This document shows, piece after piece, positions 37,517 to 50,291 of a stretch of DNA of 64,000 nt. The position numbers were made by a program, and so were the translations under genes. The notes under the pieces were generated by a model that ran no database searches, was not told where the DNA came from, and saw only the letters and a list, made by a program, of their open reading frames with translations. Within the stretch, counting starts at the first letter, position 1; every line of letters starts with the position of its first letter. This DNA comes from Alphaproteobacteria bacterium (GTDB lineage: Bacteria > Pseudomonadota > Alphaproteobacteria > JAJFFI01): positions 62,001 through 126,000 of the forward strand of contig JASJBI010000032.1 of the NCBI GenBank assembly GCA_030066595.1. The letters are read 5' to 3'.

Positions 37517-38854
37517 ATGCAGGACGACACGATCTTTGCGATTTCGAGCGGCGCTGGGCCGGCGGCGATCGCGGTGCTGCGCGTGTCGGGAGCCCGGGCG
37601 AAGCAGGTCCTCGAGAGCTTGGCCGACCGACCAGTGGTCGCGCCCCGCGAGGCGATGCGGGTCTGGCTGCGGGACGCGAAGGGTGAACCCTTGGATGACG
37701 GGCTGGCGCTCTGGTTCCCAGGGCCGGCGAGCTACAGCGGAGAAGATATTGTCGAGCTGCACCTGCATGGCGGGCGGGCGGTCATTGCCGGCGTGGTCGA
37801 TGTCGTCGCCGCAATGGAGGGCCTGCGGCCCGCGGAGCCGGGCGAGTTCACCCGACGGGCATTCGAGAACGGCAAGCTGGATCTCACCGCAGCGGAGGGG
37901 GTCGGCGACCTGATCGCGGCCGAGACCGAGGCGCAGCGGCGGCAGGCGCTGCGGCAGATGGATGGAGCCCTCGCCAGACTCTATGACGGCTGGCGGGAGC
38001 AGCTGATCCGCGCGCTCGCACATCTCGAGGCCGCGATCGATTTTGCCGACGAGGATCTGCCGGAACAGATCGCCCGGGACAGCGCTGCGACGCTCGAGCA
38101 AGTGGAGACGGAAATCGCGGCGCATCTGGACGACGATCACCGCGGCGAGCGATTGCGGGACGGGCTTTATGTGGCGATCCTGGGCGCACCCAATGTCGGC
38201 AAATCGACCCTGTTGAACCGGTTGGCACGGCGGGAGGCGGCCATCGTCTCCGCGCAGGCAGGCACCACGCGGGACGTGATCGAGGTGCATCTGAACCTTG
38301 CGGGATATCCGGTCATCCTGGCCGACACGGCGGGACTGCGGGACGCGGCCGACGAGATCGAGGAAGAGGGGGTGCGCCGGGCGCGGGAACGGGCAGCGGC
38401 CGCGGATCTGAAGATCGCCGTGTTCGACGCGAAGAGCCTGCCGGAACTGGATCAAACGACGGCAGCGCTGGTCGACGAGGATTGCGTGCCCGTTTTGAAT
38501 AAGGCGGATCTCTTGGAGGACAAAGGGTCAGGCTTGCCGGGGGTCGACGGTCGGGCGCTGATGCCTTTGTCGGCGCGGACCGGGGAGGGGGTCGAGGAGG
38601 TCCTGACGGTCGTTTCCGGCGAGGTCGCGCAACGCTGGCCGACGAGCGCGGCGCCTGCGCTGACCCGCGTGCGCCACCGACGGGCGTTGGAGGAATGTGT
38701 GTCGGCGCTCGCCCGCGCGCGCGGAGCTAGCCTGCCGGAGCTCGTGGCGGAGGACGCCCGTCTGGCGGTGCGGGCGCTCGGGCGGATTACCGGACGCGTC
38801 GATGTGGAAGATCTCTTGGACGTGATCTTCCGCGATTTCTGTATCGGCAAGTAG
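37517..38854 (+). CDS. mnmE: tRNA modification GTPase MnmE
   Basis: With MnmG, MnmE installs the (carboxymethyl)aminomethyl group on U34 of certain tRNAs. The 445-residue protein has an N-terminal folate-binding domain (TIFAISSGAGPAAIAVLRVS), a G domain with GAPNVGKST (residues 223-231), the switch DTAGLRDAADEIE and NKADLL. It ends in the catalytic CIGK. The ATG at 37517 matches the usual N-terminus. mnmG follows, as in most origin-proximal clusters. Confidence 0.95.
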   Translation: MQDDTIFAISSGAGPAAIAVLRVSGARAKQVLESLADRPVVAPREAMRVWLRDAKGEPLDDGLALWFPGPASYSGEDIVELHLHGGRAVIAGVVDVVAAMEGLRPAEPGEFTRRAFENGKLDLTAAEGVGDLIAAETEAQRRQALRQMDGALARLYDGWREQLIRALAHLEAAIDFADEDLPEQIARDSAATLEQVETEIAAHLDDDHRGERLRDGLYVAILGAPNVGKSTLLNRLARREAAIVSAQAGTTRDVIEVHLNLAGYPVILADTAGLRDAADEIEEEGVRRARERAAAADLKIAVFDAKSLPELDQTTAALVDEDCVPVLNKADLLEDKGSGLPGVDGRALMPLSARTGEGVEEVLTVVSGEVAQRWPTSAAPALTRVRHRRALEECVSALARARGASLPELVAEDARLAVRALGRITGRVDVEDLLDVIFRDFCIGK

Positions 38855-38874
38855 TCGGCTCGATCGGCGGCCGC

Positions 38875-38890
38875 TGTTTCACGTGAAACG
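38875..38890. promoter_or_regulatory. parS centromere site 1
   Basis: The palindrome GTTTCACGTGAAAC (38876-38889), within TGTTTCACGTGAAACG, lies between mnmE and mnmG. It matches the conserved bacterial parS consensus, and parA-parB is encoded 3 kb downstream. ParB would load here to build the segregation complex. Confidence 0.92.
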
Positions 38891-38922
38891 CCACAAGACG
38901 CCTGATTGGGGCGTGACGCGCT

Positions 38923-38951
38923 TTGACAAGGGTCGGGTCGATTCCTAGATT
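38923..38951 (+). promoter_or_regulatory. Sigma-70 promoter of mnmG
   Basis: A perfect -35 TTGACA (38923-38928) is followed after exactly 17 bases by -10 TAGATT (38946-38951). The expected start of transcription, about 38957-38959, falls on or next to the mnmG ATG at 38959. The transcript would be leaderless or nearly so. Confidence 0.7.
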
Positions 38952-38958
38952 ACCGGCC

Positions 38959-40893
<1,935 letters not shown>

Positions 40894-40914
40894 GAGCAAA
40901 TCCGGGAATGGCGT

Positions 40915-41571
40915 GTGGGCGACCTCAGCCTCGAGGAGTTCTCTGAACGGATCACTGTTTCACGTGAAACAGCGGCGCGGCTCGATCGGTACCTCTCCCT
41001 GCTGCGGATCTGGCAAAAACGAATCAACCTGGTCGGCGCCCGCACGCTGAGCGAGCCCTGGCGCCGGCATATGCTCGACTCCGCCCAGCTTTGGCCAATC
41101 ATTCAATCCCTTAGCACCTCTCGGGGCGGCGAACCCTTGGTCGTGGACCTGGGCAGCGGCGCTGGCTTTCCGGGATTGGTCCTGGCCATCCTCGGCGGCG
41201 TCCAAGTCCACCTGATCGAGAGCGACGCCCGCAAATGCGCCTTCCTGCGCACCGTTGCGGACGCCACCGAGACCCCTGTCGCCATTCACGCGAGGCGTGC
41301 GGAAGATATTGATCCAACAGCCGTTTTGGGCCCTCGCTTGGCCGACTGGGTGACCGCCCGGGCCTGTGCGCCGCTGCCCCGGCTGCTCGAGCTCGCTCAT
41401 CCCTTCCTAGCCCCCCAGGGACGATGCCTCTTTCATAAGGGTGCGCGCTGGGCCGAAGAATTGACGGAGGCAAAAAAAACCTGGAAGATCGCCAGCGAAT
41501 GCTTGCCCAGCATGTCCCACGAGTCTGGTGTGCTTCTCAAGATCACGGAACTGAGCCCTGATGGACTCTGA
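40915..41571 (+). CDS. rsmG: 16S rRNA (guanine-527-N7) methyltransferase RsmG
   Basis: The 218-residue SAM-dependent enzyme methylates G527 of 16S rRNA. SAM motif I is VDLGSGAGFPGLVLAILGG, and the family region WQKRINLVG precedes it. A parS palindrome is embedded in its 5' coding sequence and encodes TVSRETA, a feature shared by many alphaproteobacterial rsmG genes. The GTG at 40915 gives the normal length. Its end overlaps parA by 11 bases. Confidence 0.95.
   Translation: MGDLSLEEFSERITVSRETAARLDRYLSLLRIWQKRINLVGARTLSEPWRRHMLDSAQLWPIIQSLSTSRGGEPLVVDLGSGAGFPGLVLAILGGVQVHLIESDARKCAFLRTVADATETPVAIHARRAEDIDPTAVLGPRLADWVTARACAPLPRLLELAHPFLAPQGRCLFHKGARWAEELTEAKKTWKIASECLPSMSHESGVLLKITELSPDGL
40956..40971. 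promoter_or_regulatory. parS centromere site 2 (inside rsmG)
   Basis: TGTTTCACGTGAAACA is a perfect 16-base palindrome matching the parS consensus, within codons 14-19 or so of rsmG. It lies 2.08 kb from site 1 and 0.6 kb before parA. Confidence 0.95.
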
Positions 41572-42382
41572 GCTCGGCCAGCCCGCCACGGCGGTCGATT
41601 TCCCGCGCGCGCCGCGGATCATTACGGTTGCGAATCAAAAAGGCGGCGTCGGCAAGACCACCACCGCCATCAATCTGGGCACCGCATTGGCCGCCGTGCG
41701 CAAGGACGTACTGGTCATCGACATGGACCCCCAGGGCAATGCCACCACCGGTCTGGGCATTGATCGGGGGGCGATCCCTTACACCAGCTACGAACTGGTC
41801 ATGGGGGAGGCGACCGTCGAGCAGGCGGCGCTCGAGACCCAGGTGCCGCAGCTCGACATCATCGGCTCGACCGTCGATCTGTCCGGCGCGGAGATCGAGC
41901 TGGTCGACACGCCTCGGCGGGAGTACCGCCTGCGCGAGGCCCTGGCCGGACAGGTCGGCGGCTACGACTATGTCCTGATCGACTGCCCGCCGGCGCTCGG
42001 TCTTCTGACGCTGAATTCTCTGGTCGCGGCCGACGCCGTGCTGGTTCCCTTGCAATGCGAGTACTACGCCCTCGAAGGGGTCAGCCACTTGGTGCGCACC
42101 ATCGATCGGGTGAAGCGCGCGCTCAATCCCGGCCTGGAGATTCAGGGCGTGGTGCTGACCATGTTCGACCGCCGAAACAACCTTTCGTCCATGGTGGCGG
42201 ACGACGTGCGCAGCCATTTCGGCGATAAGGTCTACAAGACCATCATCCCGCGCAATGTCCGCGTTTCGGAGGCGCCGTCCCACGGCAAGCCGGTGCTGCT
42301 TTATGACCTGACCTGTGTTGGCTCGCAGGCGTATATGCACCTGGCGAGCGAAGTGCTCAAACGGGAGCACGCGACAGCATGA
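41561..42382 (+). CDS. parA: Chromosome partitioning ATPase ParA
   Basis: ParA forms a nucleoid-bound ATP gradient that moves the ParB-parS complex. The 273-residue protein has the deviant Walker A NQKGGVGKTTTAINLG, switch I DMDPQGNATTGLG and the Walker B region YVLIDCPPALGLLTLNSL. The start lies inside the end of rsmG. The stop overlaps parB (ATGA). Its location about 13 kb from the predicted origin is as expected. Confidence 0.96.
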   Translation: MDSELGQPATAVDFPRAPRIITVANQKGGVGKTTTAINLGTALAAVRKDVLVIDMDPQGNATTGLGIDRGAIPYTSYELVMGEATVEQAALETQVPQLDIIGSTVDLSGAEIELVDTPRREYRLREALAGQVGGYDYVLIDCPPALGLLTLNSLVAADAVLVPLQCEYYALEGVSHLVRTIDRVKRALNPGLEIQGVVLTMFDRRNNLSSMVADDVRSHFGDKVYKTIIPRNVRVSEAPSHGKPVLLYDLTCVGSQAYMHLASEVLKREHATA

Positions 42383-43272
42383 CCGAACGCGAGGCCAAAC
42401 GACGCAGCCTCGGCCGCGGCCTCGACGCACTCCTCGGGAGCCGGGCGGAAGCGGAGAGCGCGCCAGCCGATGTCAGTCGCACATCGCAGTCCTTGCCCAT
42501 CGAGTTCGTCCATCCCAGCCGGTTTCAGCCCCGGCGAGACTTCGGCGGCGAGGAGTTCGAAGAACTCGTCATTTCGGTTCGGGAAAACGGCATCCTGCAA
42601 CCGATCCTCGTAAGGCCCGATCCGGACAAGGCCGGCGGCTATCAGATCGTCGCCGGCGAGCGCCGCTGGCGCGCGGCTCAACAGGCGCAGCTGCACGAAG
42701 TGCCGGTGGTGATCCGCGAGCTCGACGATGCAGAGGCGCTCGAAGCCGCGCTCGTTGAAAACCTGCAGCGCAAGGACCTTTCGCCGCTCGAGGAAGCGGA
42801 GGGCTACCGTCGCCTGATGGACGAGTTCAGTCACACCCAGGAACAGCTGGCACAAGTTGTCGGCAAGAGCCGCAGTCATGTCGCCAACATGCTTCGGCTT
42901 CTGGGCTTACCCGCAGCGGTGAAAGCGCTCTTGCAAAGGGGAGACCTGACGGCGGGTCACGCCAGAGCGCTGCTCAATTCGACGGACCCCGAAGCCCTGG
43001 CGCAGCAGGTGGTGCTGCGAGAGCTCAGCGTTCGCCAAACGGAAAAGCTCTCCCAGGCGGGCCGAACCACGCCAAGAGCGACGCAGAAGAGCACGCCCCC
43101 CAAGGGTGCCGACACCCTCGCGCTCGAACATGAACTCAGTGAGGAGCTGGGCCTGTCCGTGACCATCCGCGAGCGTGCCCGCGGCGGCGAAGTGGTGATC
43201 CGCTATGCCACCCTGGAGCAGCTCGACGAGGTGCTCGGTCGCCTTGGCCGCCGCTCTGTGGCTTCCACTTAA
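42379..43272 (+). CDS. parB: Chromosome partitioning CTPase/DNA-binding protein ParB
   Basis: The 297-residue protein begins RRSLGRGLDALLG, the usual ParA-interacting N-terminus. CTP-binding motifs follow (GGYQIVAGERRWRAAQ and ALVENLQRKDLSPLEEAEGY). The helix-turn-helix that reads parS is around QEQLAQVVGKSRSHVANML, and a C-terminal dimerisation domain closes the protein. Its targets are the two parS sites at 38875 and 40956. Confidence 0.96.
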   Translation: MTEREAKRRSLGRGLDALLGSRAEAESAPADVSRTSQSLPIEFVHPSRFQPRRDFGGEEFEELVISVRENGILQPILVRPDPDKAGGYQIVAGERRWRAAQQAQLHEVPVVIRELDDAEALEAALVENLQRKDLSPLEEAEGYRRLMDEFSHTQEQLAQVVGKSRSHVANMLRLLGLPAAVKALLQRGDLTAGHARALLNSTDPEALAQQVVLRELSVRQTEKLSQAGRTTPRATQKSTPPKGADTLALEHELSEELGLSVTIRERARGGEVVIRYATLEQLDEVLGRLGRRSVAST

Positions 43273-43290
43273 AGTTGTAGTTCTTACGAA

Positions 43291-44358
43291 TTATGCACCC
43301 GAAGTGCCGGTGCGCCGCCGGGATGCTGCGCTGCCGATACGCATCAGGGCACGTTCGGCCAGGGCCGCGTCCGGTGCACCGGTCCGCTTGCATGCCTGCT
43401 CGGCTGTCAGCAGCACGGACATGGCCTCGCCGATGCGATCCGCCGACCAGACCCGGAGCTGCGCCTTGAACCGCGCCCGATGTTTGTAGAACACCGGGGG
43501 GCGCAATGTCTGCAACGCCTGGTCAGGCGATTTCCCATCCGCCACGGCGGCCGCCGCCACATGCAAGCGCTGCAGGTGCCTGAGGGCGGTGCGCAACAGC
43601 GCCACCGGACTGGTGCCCTCCAGCATCAGCCGTGCGAATCCGCGATCCAGCGCCGCGAAGTCTCCCTCGAACGCCGCGAAGACGGCGTCCTCGGCTGCCA
43701 GGCTCGCAAGATCGCCGACACATGCGAACACATCTTCCACGCTGACCTCGGACTTGTTGTCACCGGCCGAGGCATAGAGCGCGAGCTTCTCCAACTCGCT
43801 GCGCGTCGCCAACCGGTCGTTGCCGAGACAATCCTGTAGAACGGCCAGAGCGTCGGGCGCGATACTCAGGCCGTGCGCGGACAGGCTGCTGCGGATGAGG
43901 TCCGCCAGGTCGCGTGGCTCGTCCCCATAACAAGGCACCGCGGCCGCGCGAGCCGCCGGTTCGAGCAGCTTGCGCAACGACGAGCGCGGTCCCAGTTCGC
44001 CGGCTTCCACGACCACCAGGGCAACGGCCCCGGGCTCGGTCTCTGCGGTCTCGTCCAGAAAGTCGGCAAGCGCGCGGCTGGTGCTGTCGGTTGCCGCCGA
44101 GATGCGAACGACACGTCGTCCGCCGGTCATGCTCAGTGTGCGCGCTTCGTCGCCCAGACGTGATGGATCGTCCTTGAGAGCGGCCGCATCCATGATTGCA
44201 ACCCGGAAGGGGTCAGCCGGATCTTTCGCCACCGACTTGACGAGATTAGCGGCACGTTCCCGTACCAGGCCGAGATCCGGACCGTAGATCAGGACGACAT
44301 TCACGGCCGGGTCCGGATCTCGGACAAACGCGTCGCCACGTGCCGCCGGGACCTTCAT
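43291..44358 (-). CDS. holA: DNA polymerase III delta subunit
   Basis: HolA opens the sliding clamp within the clamp loader. The 355-residue protein has VVLIYGPDLGLVRERAANLV near the N-terminus, the LLEPA/ACYGDEPRDL region and the C-terminal collar with RALMRIGSAASRR. It converges on parB with an 18-base gap and is 42 bases downstream of lptE on the minus strand, the usual leuS-lptE-holA order. Confidence 0.93.
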   Translation of the reverse strand: MKVPAARGDAFVRDPDPAVNVVLIYGPDLGLVRERAANLVKSVAKDPADPFRVAIMDAAALKDDPSRLGDEARTLSMTGGRRVVRISAATDSTSRALADFLDETAETEPGAVALVVVEAGELGPRSSLRKLLEPAARAAAVPCYGDEPRDLADLIRSSLSAHGLSIAPDALAVLQDCLGNDRLATRSELEKLALYASAGDNKSEVSVEDVFACVGDLASLAAEDAVFAAFEGDFAALDRGFARLMLEGTSPVALLRTALRHLQRLHVAAAAVADGKSPDQALQTLRPPVFYKHRARFKAQLRVWSADRIGEAMSVLLTAEQACKRTGAPDAALAERALMRIGSAASRRRTGTSGA

Positions 44359-44400
44359 GCCGATCCCGTCAGGATCATCAGCGCGCCCGACCGCCTGATG

Positions 44401-44934
44401 TCAGGTGCCACCGGACCGGCTGTTCAAATGCAGGGCCACGCGCAACACGATCTGATCGCTCAGCTCCCTAAGCGCACGCTTCCGTGCATCGGTCTCCGCT
44501 GCCAGGGTGGCGAACTGGGACTGGACGATGTTGAAACTGCTGACCGATCGGCTGCGGCCAACGAGAACGATGTCGGCCTGTCCGACCTTGCGGAGCTCAT
44601 AGTTTGCCTGCACGGTCAAGTCCGCGCGGGTCGCCGTCTCGTCCTTCCGCAGACCGAGATTGCGCCGGTCCTCCGTCAGTTCAACCTCCAGCTCGTATTC
44701 GGGGTTCGCGGGCTCGCCATTGGGATTCATCCGATCGAGCAAGAGATTGCGCAAAGCTTGGCCCGACCGGTCTTCGATCAGTCTGACCTTGACCGTAGAC
44801 ATGTCAGGCGCCGCAGCCGGATCCTGCGGCGCATAAAGAGGTCGGTAGCCGCAGGCGGTCAACATGAGACCGACCGTCAGCGCCACCGCCCAACGGTTCG
44901 CGCGGCGCAGCGCGTTTCCGCTACACAACCACAT
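44401..44934 (-). CDS. lptE: LPS-assembly lipoprotein LptE
   Basis: LptE plugs the LptD barrel and helps insert lipopolysaccharide in the outer membrane. The 177-residue product has the lipobox [10 protein letters not shown] (Cys28) and the alphaproteobacterial LptE pattern around [19 protein letters not shown]. Its start overlaps the end of leuS by 14 bases, and holA follows. The assignment relies strongly on context, because LptE is poorly conserved. Confidence 0.9.
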   Translation of the reverse strand: MWLCSGNALRRANRWAVALTVGLMLTACGYRPLYAPQDPAAAPDMSTVKVRLIEDRSGQALRNLLLDRMNPNGEPANPEYELEVELTEDRRNLGLRKDETATRADLTVQANYELRKVGQADIVLVGRSRSVSSFNIVQSQFATLAAETDARKRALRELSDQIVLRVALHLNSRSGGT

Positions 44935-47485
44935 TGACGATCTTGTTTGGCACCACGATGACCTTTCGGATCGTCTTGCCGGCTACCAATGGCGCCACGG
45001 TCGGCAGCGCGAGCGCCGCTTCCTGGGCGGACTGATCCGCCGCGTCGCGTGCCAGGTCGATGGTGCCGCGCTTCTTGCCGTTGACCTGAACCGCGAGGGT
45101 CACGCTCTCCTCGATGATGAGCGCCGGATCCGCCTTGGGCCAGGGCTGATCCACCAGAAGGGACTCATGCCCCAACATCTGCCACAGCTCTTCCGCCAGA
45201 TGGGGCATGAGCGGCCCAATCAATTGTGCCAGGACCTCGAAACTCCGGCGCATGGCCCAGCCCATGTCCTCGCTGTCGGGTCTTAGGTCCTGAAGCAGAT
45301 TGGTCAGCTCGTGCACCCGGGCCACCGCGCGATTGAAGGCGAACTTCTCGAGATCGTCGGTGACCTGATGGATCGTGCGATGCGTCGCGCGATGGATCTG
45401 TTCCGCCTCGGCGTCCAGCGTCTTCGGCTTGGCGGCGCCGGCCGCGGGCAAATCGGTGTGCGCCTTGCTGACGATTCGGTGCAGGCGATTGACGAACCGC
45501 CAGGCGCCTTCGACGCCTGCGTCGGTCCACTCCATGTCGCGGTCGGGGGGACTGTCCGAAAGCATGAACCAGCGCGCCGTGTCCGCGCCATAGGCTTCGA
45601 TGATCGATTCGGGGTCGACCACGTTGCGTTTGGACTTGCTCATCGATTCGGATCGGCCGATCGAGACGGGCTCACTGGTCTCGGCGTGCACGAGGGTACC
45701 GTCCGCGGTTCGTCGGACCTCCTCCGGATAGAGCCAGTTGCCGGTCTCGTCGCGATAGGTCTCGTGGCACACCATGCCTTGCGTGAAAAGCCCGGCGAAC
45801 GGCTCGTCCACGCTGAGATAGCCGCACTGCTTCATCGCGCGGGTAAAGAAGCGCGCATACAACAGATGCAGGATGGCGTGCTCGATGCCGCCGATATACT
45901 GGTCGACCGGAAGCCAGTACTCGACGTCCGACGCGTCCACCGGCGCCTCCGACCGTGGCGAGCAAAAGCGTGCGAAGTACCAGGCCGAATCGACGAAGGT
46001 GTCCATGGTATCGGTATCGCGCACCGCCGGTTTGCCGCAGCGCGGGCAGTCCGCGTGCTTCCAAGTCGGATGCTGGTCCAGGGGATTGCCCGGCACGTCG
46101 AAGCTGACATCCTCGGGCAGCTCCACGGGCAGCGCGTCCTTCGGGACCGGCACCGCGCCGCAGTCGTCACAGTGGATCACCGGAATCGGGCAGCCCCAAT
46201 ACCGCTGTCGGGAAATACCCCAGTCGCGCAGCCGGAAGCTGGTCGTGGCGCAGCCATGGCCGATCCCCGAGAGGCGCTTGGCCATCTCGGATTTCGCGGC
46301 CTCCACCCCAAGGCCGTCGAGAAAGTCGGAGTTGATCATCACCCCGTCTTCGAGATAGGCCTCCATCCCGATGGTCATGTCCGCCGGGTCCATGTCCGGC
46401 GGCGCCACCACCGGGATCACCGGCAGCGCGTACTTGCGGGCGAAGTCCAGATCCCTCTGATCATGACCGGGGCAGCCGAAGATCGCGCCGCTGCCATACT
46501 CCATGAGCACGAAGTTGGCGACATAGACCGGTAGTTCTGTATCGGTCTGGATGGGGTGGATCGCTTTGAGCCCGGTGTCGTAGCCCTTTTTCTCGGCGGT
46601 CTCGATGGCTTCTTCGCTGGTGCCCAGCCGATCGCATTCGGCAATGAAATCAGCCAGCGCTGGATCGGACTGCGCCAGCTCCATGGCGATGGGATGGTGG
46701 GGCGACAGGGCGCAGAAGGTCGCGCCGAACAGCGTGTCGTGTCGCGTTGTGAACACCTCGAGCTGGTCGCTCCGCCCCTTCAGGTCGAACAGGATCTCGG
46801 CGCCGTGCGACTTGCCGATCCAGTTCTGCTGCATCAGCCGGACCCGCTCCGGCCAGCGGTCCATGCTGTCCAGCGCGGCCAACAACTCTTCGGCATAGGC
46901 CGTGATCCGGAAGAACCACTGCTTCAGCTTGCGCCGCTCGATCTGTGCGCCGGATCGCCAGCCGCGTCCGTCGATCACCTGTTCGTTGGCCAACACCGTG
47001 TTGTCGACCGGATCCCAGTTGACCCAGGATTCCGCCTGATAGGCGAGGTCGTTTTCGAAGAGGTCCAGGAACAGCCGCTGCTGGTGTTCATAGTAACCCA
47101 CGTGGCAAGTGGCGATCTCCCGAGCCCAGTCGAGCGACAGGCCCATCTGCTTGAGCTGGCCGCGCATGGTGGCGATGTTGGAATAGGTCCATTCCGCCGG
47201 GTGGATCTTGCGCTCCATGGCGGCGTTCTCGGCCGGCAGTCCGAAGGCGTCCCAGCCCATAGGGTGGATCACGTTGAAGCCCTGCGCGCGCTTGTACCGC
47301 GCCACCACGTCGCCCATGGTGTAGTTGCGCACGTGCCCCATATGGATCTTGCCCGAAGGATAGGGGAACATCTCGAGCACGTAGTACTTCGGCCGGTCGG
47401 CCTCGGTCGAAACCTGAAAGCAGTCCTGGCTCTCCCAAGCCTGTTGCCAGCGGGCTTCGGCTTCTTTGTGATTGTAGCGCGCCAT
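44921..47485 (-). CDS. leuS: Leucyl-tRNA synthetase
   Basis: This 854-residue class I synthetase charges tRNA-Leu. The HIGH motif appears as [14 protein letters not shown], and the KMSKS motif as [13 protein letters not shown]. The editing (CP1) domain includes the Thr-rich [12 protein letters not shown], and zinc-binding Cys pairs occur in HCDDCGAV and CPRCGKPA. The ATG at 47485 starts [15 protein letters not shown]; upstream open sequence is not conserved. lptE and holA follow. Confidence 0.97.
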   Translation of the reverse strand: MARYNHKEAEARWQQAWESQDCFQVSTEADRPKYYVLEMFPYPSGKIHMGHVRNYTMGDVVARYKRAQGFNVIHPMGWDAFGLPAENAAMERKIHPAEWTYSNIATMRGQLKQMGLSLDWAREIATCHVGYYEHQQRLFLDLFENDLAYQAESWVNWDPVDNTVLANEQVIDGRGWRSGAQIERRKLKQWFFRITAYAEELLAALDSMDRWPERVRLMQQNWIGKSHGAEILFDLKGRSDQLEVFTTRHDTLFGATFCALSPHHPIAMELAQSDPALADFIAECDRLGTSEEAIETAEKKGYDTGLKAIHPIQTDTELPVYVANFVLMEYGSGAIFGCPGHDQRDLDFARKYALPVIPVVAPPDMDPADMTIGMEAYLEDGVMINSDFLDGLGVEAAKSEMAKRLSGIGHGCATTSFRLRDWGISRQRYWGCPIPVIHCDDCGAVPVPKDALPVELPEDVSFDVPGNPLDQHPTWKHADCPRCGKPAVRDTDTMDTFVDSAWYFARFCSPRSEAPVDASDVEYWLPVDQYIGGIEHAILHLLYARFFTRAMKQCGYLSVDEPFAGLFTQGMVCHETYRDETGNWLYPEEVRRTADGTLVHAETSEPVSIGRSESMSKSKRNVVDPESIIEAYGADTARWFMLSDSPPDRDMEWTDAGVEGAWRFVNRLHRIVSKAHTDLPAAGAAKPKTLDAEAEQIHRATHRTIHQVTDDLEKFAFNRAVARVHELTNLLQDLRPDSEDMGWAMRRSFEVLAQLIGPLMPHLAEELWQMLGHESLLVDQPWPKADPALIIEESVTLAVQVNGKKRGTIDLARDAADQSAQEAALALPTVAPLVAGKTIRKVIVVPNKIVNVVV

Positions 47486-47568
47486 CGGCCGATTCTTCCC
47501 TACGCTTGTTTCCTGCCCGCACCCCGCTCTGCGGATGGCGCGACCGGGCCCGTGGCGGACCGATAAGG

Positions 47569-48126
47569 TCAGTCGGTTCGGTTCTGCTGCTCGTTGCGCA
47601 ACGACCGGGCCTGGGACAGGATGATGTTCTCCATGTCGATCTGGGTGTTGTTTTCCACGGATGAATCCACCCAAAGGCCGGTCGGATCCCGCTGTTGCCG
47701 GAAGATCGTCACCTTAACGCCGTCCGAGCGAAGGTCTTCGCCCCGGACCAGCACCGTCACCTTGAACCGTTCGGCCGGCGTATCGGGTGGGGAGTACCAG
47801 TCGGTTATGATGACCCCGCCATAAGGATCGGCCGAGGCGAGCGGCATGAAGGACACGGTGTCCAGGGCGGCCCGCCAGAGGTAACCGTTGACCTGGACCT
47901 CGCCCGTGCGCAGGTTGTTGCCGCTCTGCCGCGTGAATGCGCGCCGCTCTCCAACCGGGCCGGTCGTGCCTTTTTGTTCGATCCGTCCCGACCCGATCCG
48001 ATCCGAGTCGGTGGTGGTCTGATAGGGTTTGTTGCAGGCGGCAAGTGACAGACCTGCGCCGATCAGCAGCACAAGTCCCCAGCGCTGCGCCCTTGGCATC
48101 TGCCCGCCAGCCAGAAAGTCCATCAT
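47569..48126 (-). CDS. DUF3576 lipoprotein
   Basis: The 185-residue protein has a signal ending in SLAAC (Cys31 from this start) and a mature domain beginning with a disordered stretch. The segment [28 protein letters not shown] is typical of DUF3576, quoted here as [18 protein letters not shown] and [10 protein letters not shown]. The function is unknown; homologues commonly sit upstream of leuS in Alphaproteobacteria, as here. Two adjacent ATGs (48126, 48123) follow a GGGAGA ribosome site. Confidence 0.8.
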   Translation of the reverse strand: MMDFLAGGQMPRAQRWGLVLLIGAGLSLAACNKPYQTTTDSDRIGSGRIEQKGTTGPVGERRAFTRQSGNNLRTGEVQVNGYLWRAALDTVSFMPLASADPYGGVIITDWYSPPDTPAERFKVTVLVRGEDLRSDGVKVTIFRQQRDPTGLWVDSSVENNTQIDMENIILSQARSLRNEQQNRTD

Positions 48127-48271
48127 CGGTGTGCCGTCTCCCGCTCCCGGTACGCCCCGCGGTGCCACGCGATTCTTTGAGGAATGGCCAGGCTTTATAG
48201 TCGCAAAGCCAAGGCCTGTGAAGGCCGCGTATTGACCGACGTCAGGGGCCTCGTCTGCTGTGAATCACCTG

Positions 48272-48299
48272 TTGCGATACCGGTTTTCGCCTCTATGAT
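48272..48299 (+). promoter_or_regulatory. Candidate promoter of cysNC
   Basis: TTGCGA (48272-48277), a 16-base spacer and TATGAT (48294-48299) lie about 65 bases before the cysNC ATG. No riboswitch fold was recognised in the spacer. Confidence 0.45.
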
Positions 48300-48365
48300 C
48301 TGCGCCCGCGCGCGTATCCGGCCGGGTTAACCGATTAGCCAGAGAGTCGAGGACATATTAAAGGC

Positions 48366-50291
48366 ATGTCGGAGCTGCCAACAACCACACGCGCAGGGTC
48401 GATGACCCTGCCGGCCAGCGGGCGGCGCGCGCTGCGTGTTGCCATCGTCGGTCATGTCGACCATGGGAAATCCACCGTCGTGGGTCGCATGCTGCACGAG
48501 ACCGGCTGTTTGCCGGAAGGCAAGGTCGAGCAGGTGGCAGAGACCTGTAAACAGCGCGGCATGCCGTTCGAATGGGCCTTTGTGACCGATGCGCTTCAGG
48601 CGGAGCGCAATCAAGGCGTCACCATCGATGTGAGCTATATCCGACTGGCGACGCCCAACCGCCACTATCTTCTGGTTGACGCGCCCGGTCACCGGGAATT
48701 CCTCCGCAATATGATCAGCGGAACGGCCGGATCGGACGCCGCTTTGCTGGTCATCGACGCCGCCGAAGGCGTGCGCCAGCAGTCGCGCCGGCACGGCTAT
48801 CTGCTGCACCTGCTTGGTGTTCCTCAGGTCGTGGTCGCGGTCAACAAGATGGACCTGGTCGACTACTCGGCCGAGCGCTTTGCCCAGATCGAAAAAGAAT
48901 ACCGCGCCTATCTGGGTGAGTTGGGAATCGTGCCCCTGGCCGTCGTCCCGGTTTCGGCCCGCGAGGGAGATCACATCACCGGGCCGTCCCGCGCCATGCC
49001 CTGGTATCAAGGACCCAGCGTTGTGGAGGCCTTGGACGAGTTCGCCGAGCCGCCGGCGCCGATCGACCTGCCGCTGCGCTTTCCGGTGCAGGACGTCTAC
49101 AAGTTCGATGACCGTCGCCTGGTCGCCGGCCGCATCGAAAGCGGCCGACTGGCCGTCGGCGACCAGATCCTTTTTTCGCCCTCGAACAAGACCGCGCGGG
49201 TGAAATCGATAGAGATCTGGAACCGCGAAGCCCCGGTGTCGGTCATGGCCGGCGAGTCCGTGGCCATCACCCTCGACGAGCAAGTCTTCGTGGAACGCGG
49301 CGAGGTCATCAGTCACGAGCACAGCCCGCCGCTCGAGAGCAATGTCTTCCGGGCCCGGCTCTTCTGGTTGAGCAAGAAACCTTTGACCAACGGCACCCGT
49401 CTGACGCTCAAGCTCGGCACCCAGTCGGCGCCCGTCCGGGTGCAGGAAATCGAGAAGGTCATCGATACCGACAGCCTCGACAGCAAGAGCTCCGAGAAGG
49501 CCCCGCAGGATGCGATTGCCGAGGTGGTGATTCGCTCGCGCGGCATGTTGGCGCTCGACACCTTCAATCAGAACCCGCGCACCGGCCGCTTCGTCCTGGT
49601 CGACGAGTACGATCTGGTTGCCGGCGGCGTCATCAACATGAAGGGCTATCCGGACCAACGGGCGCTGGTCACGGTGAAGTCGAGCAATCTCTATGAGGTG
49701 GAGCACCGGGTCACGCAAACTATGCGGGCGGCCCAGATCGGTCACCATGGCGGCGTTCTCTGGTTCACCGGGCTGTCCGGCGCGGGGAAGTCCACGCTCG
49801 CGATCGAGGCGGAGCGGCAGTTGTTCCGCAAGGGCTATCACGTCTATGTGCTGGACGGCGACAATGTCCGCAGCGGTCTCAACGCGAATCTGGGTTTTTC
49901 GCCAGAGGATCGCGCGGAGAACATCCGCCGTGTCGGCGAGGTGGCCGCGTTGTTTGCCGACTCCGGCATGATCGTCATCACCGCCTTCATCTCTCCTTAC
50001 CGGGCGGACCGGGATCGGGCGCGACAGGCTGCCGGCGAGTACTTCCACGAAGTTTACGTCAACGCCGGTCTCAACGTATGCGAGTCGCGTGACCCCAAAG
50101 GTCTCTACAAGAAGGCGCGCCGCGGCGAGATCCCCGAGTTCACCGGTATCTCGGCGCCTTACGAGCCGCCCGACGGGCCGGAGCTCGTGGTCGATACCGA
50201 AGGACTCTCGGTCGACGAGTCGGTACAACAGGTGATCGACTACGTGGAGCGCAATTTCGAGTTCGCCAAGGAACCGGAGTCCGGGGATTGA
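48366..50291 (+). CDS. cysNC: Bifunctional sulfate adenylyltransferase subunit 1 / APS kinase
   Basis: The 641-residue fusion joins CysN and CysC. CysN is an EF-Tu-like GTPase with GHVDHGKST at residues 29-37, [12 protein letters not shown] and NKMDLV. CysC is an APS kinase with P-loop GLSGAGKST at 469-477 and the canonical [20 protein letters not shown]. Together with CysD it would make PAPS from sulfate. CysD, which normally precedes and overlaps CysN, is not encoded in the window. It overlaps the next gene by TTGA. Confidence 0.94.
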   Translation: MSELPTTTRAGSMTLPASGRRALRVAIVGHVDHGKSTVVGRMLHETGCLPEGKVEQVAETCKQRGMPFEWAFVTDALQAERNQGVTIDVSYIRLATPNRHYLLVDAPGHREFLRNMISGTAGSDAALLVIDAAEGVRQQSRRHGYLLHLLGVPQVVVAVNKMDLVDYSAERFAQIEKEYRAYLGELGIVPLAVVPVSAREGDHITGPSRAMPWYQGPSVVEALDEFAEPPAPIDLPLRFPVQDVYKFDDRRLVAGRIESGRLAVGDQILFSPSNKTARVKSIEIWNREAPVSVMAGESVAITLDEQVFVERGEVISHEHSPPLESNVFRARLFWLSKKPLTNGTRLTLKLGTQSAPVRVQEIEKVIDTDSLDSKSSEKAPQDAIAEVVIRSRGMLALDTFNQNPRTGRFVLVDEYDLVAGGVINMKGYPDQRALVTVKSSNLYEVEHRVTQTMRAAQIGHHGGVLWFTGLSGAGKSTLAIEAERQLFRKGYHVYVLDGDNVRSGLNANLGFSPEDRAENIRRVGEVAALFADSGMIVITAFISPYRADRDRARQAAGEYFHEVYVNAGLNVCESRDPKGLYKKARRGEIPEFTGISAPYEPPDGPELVVDTEGLSVDESVQQVIDYVERNFEFAKEPESGD

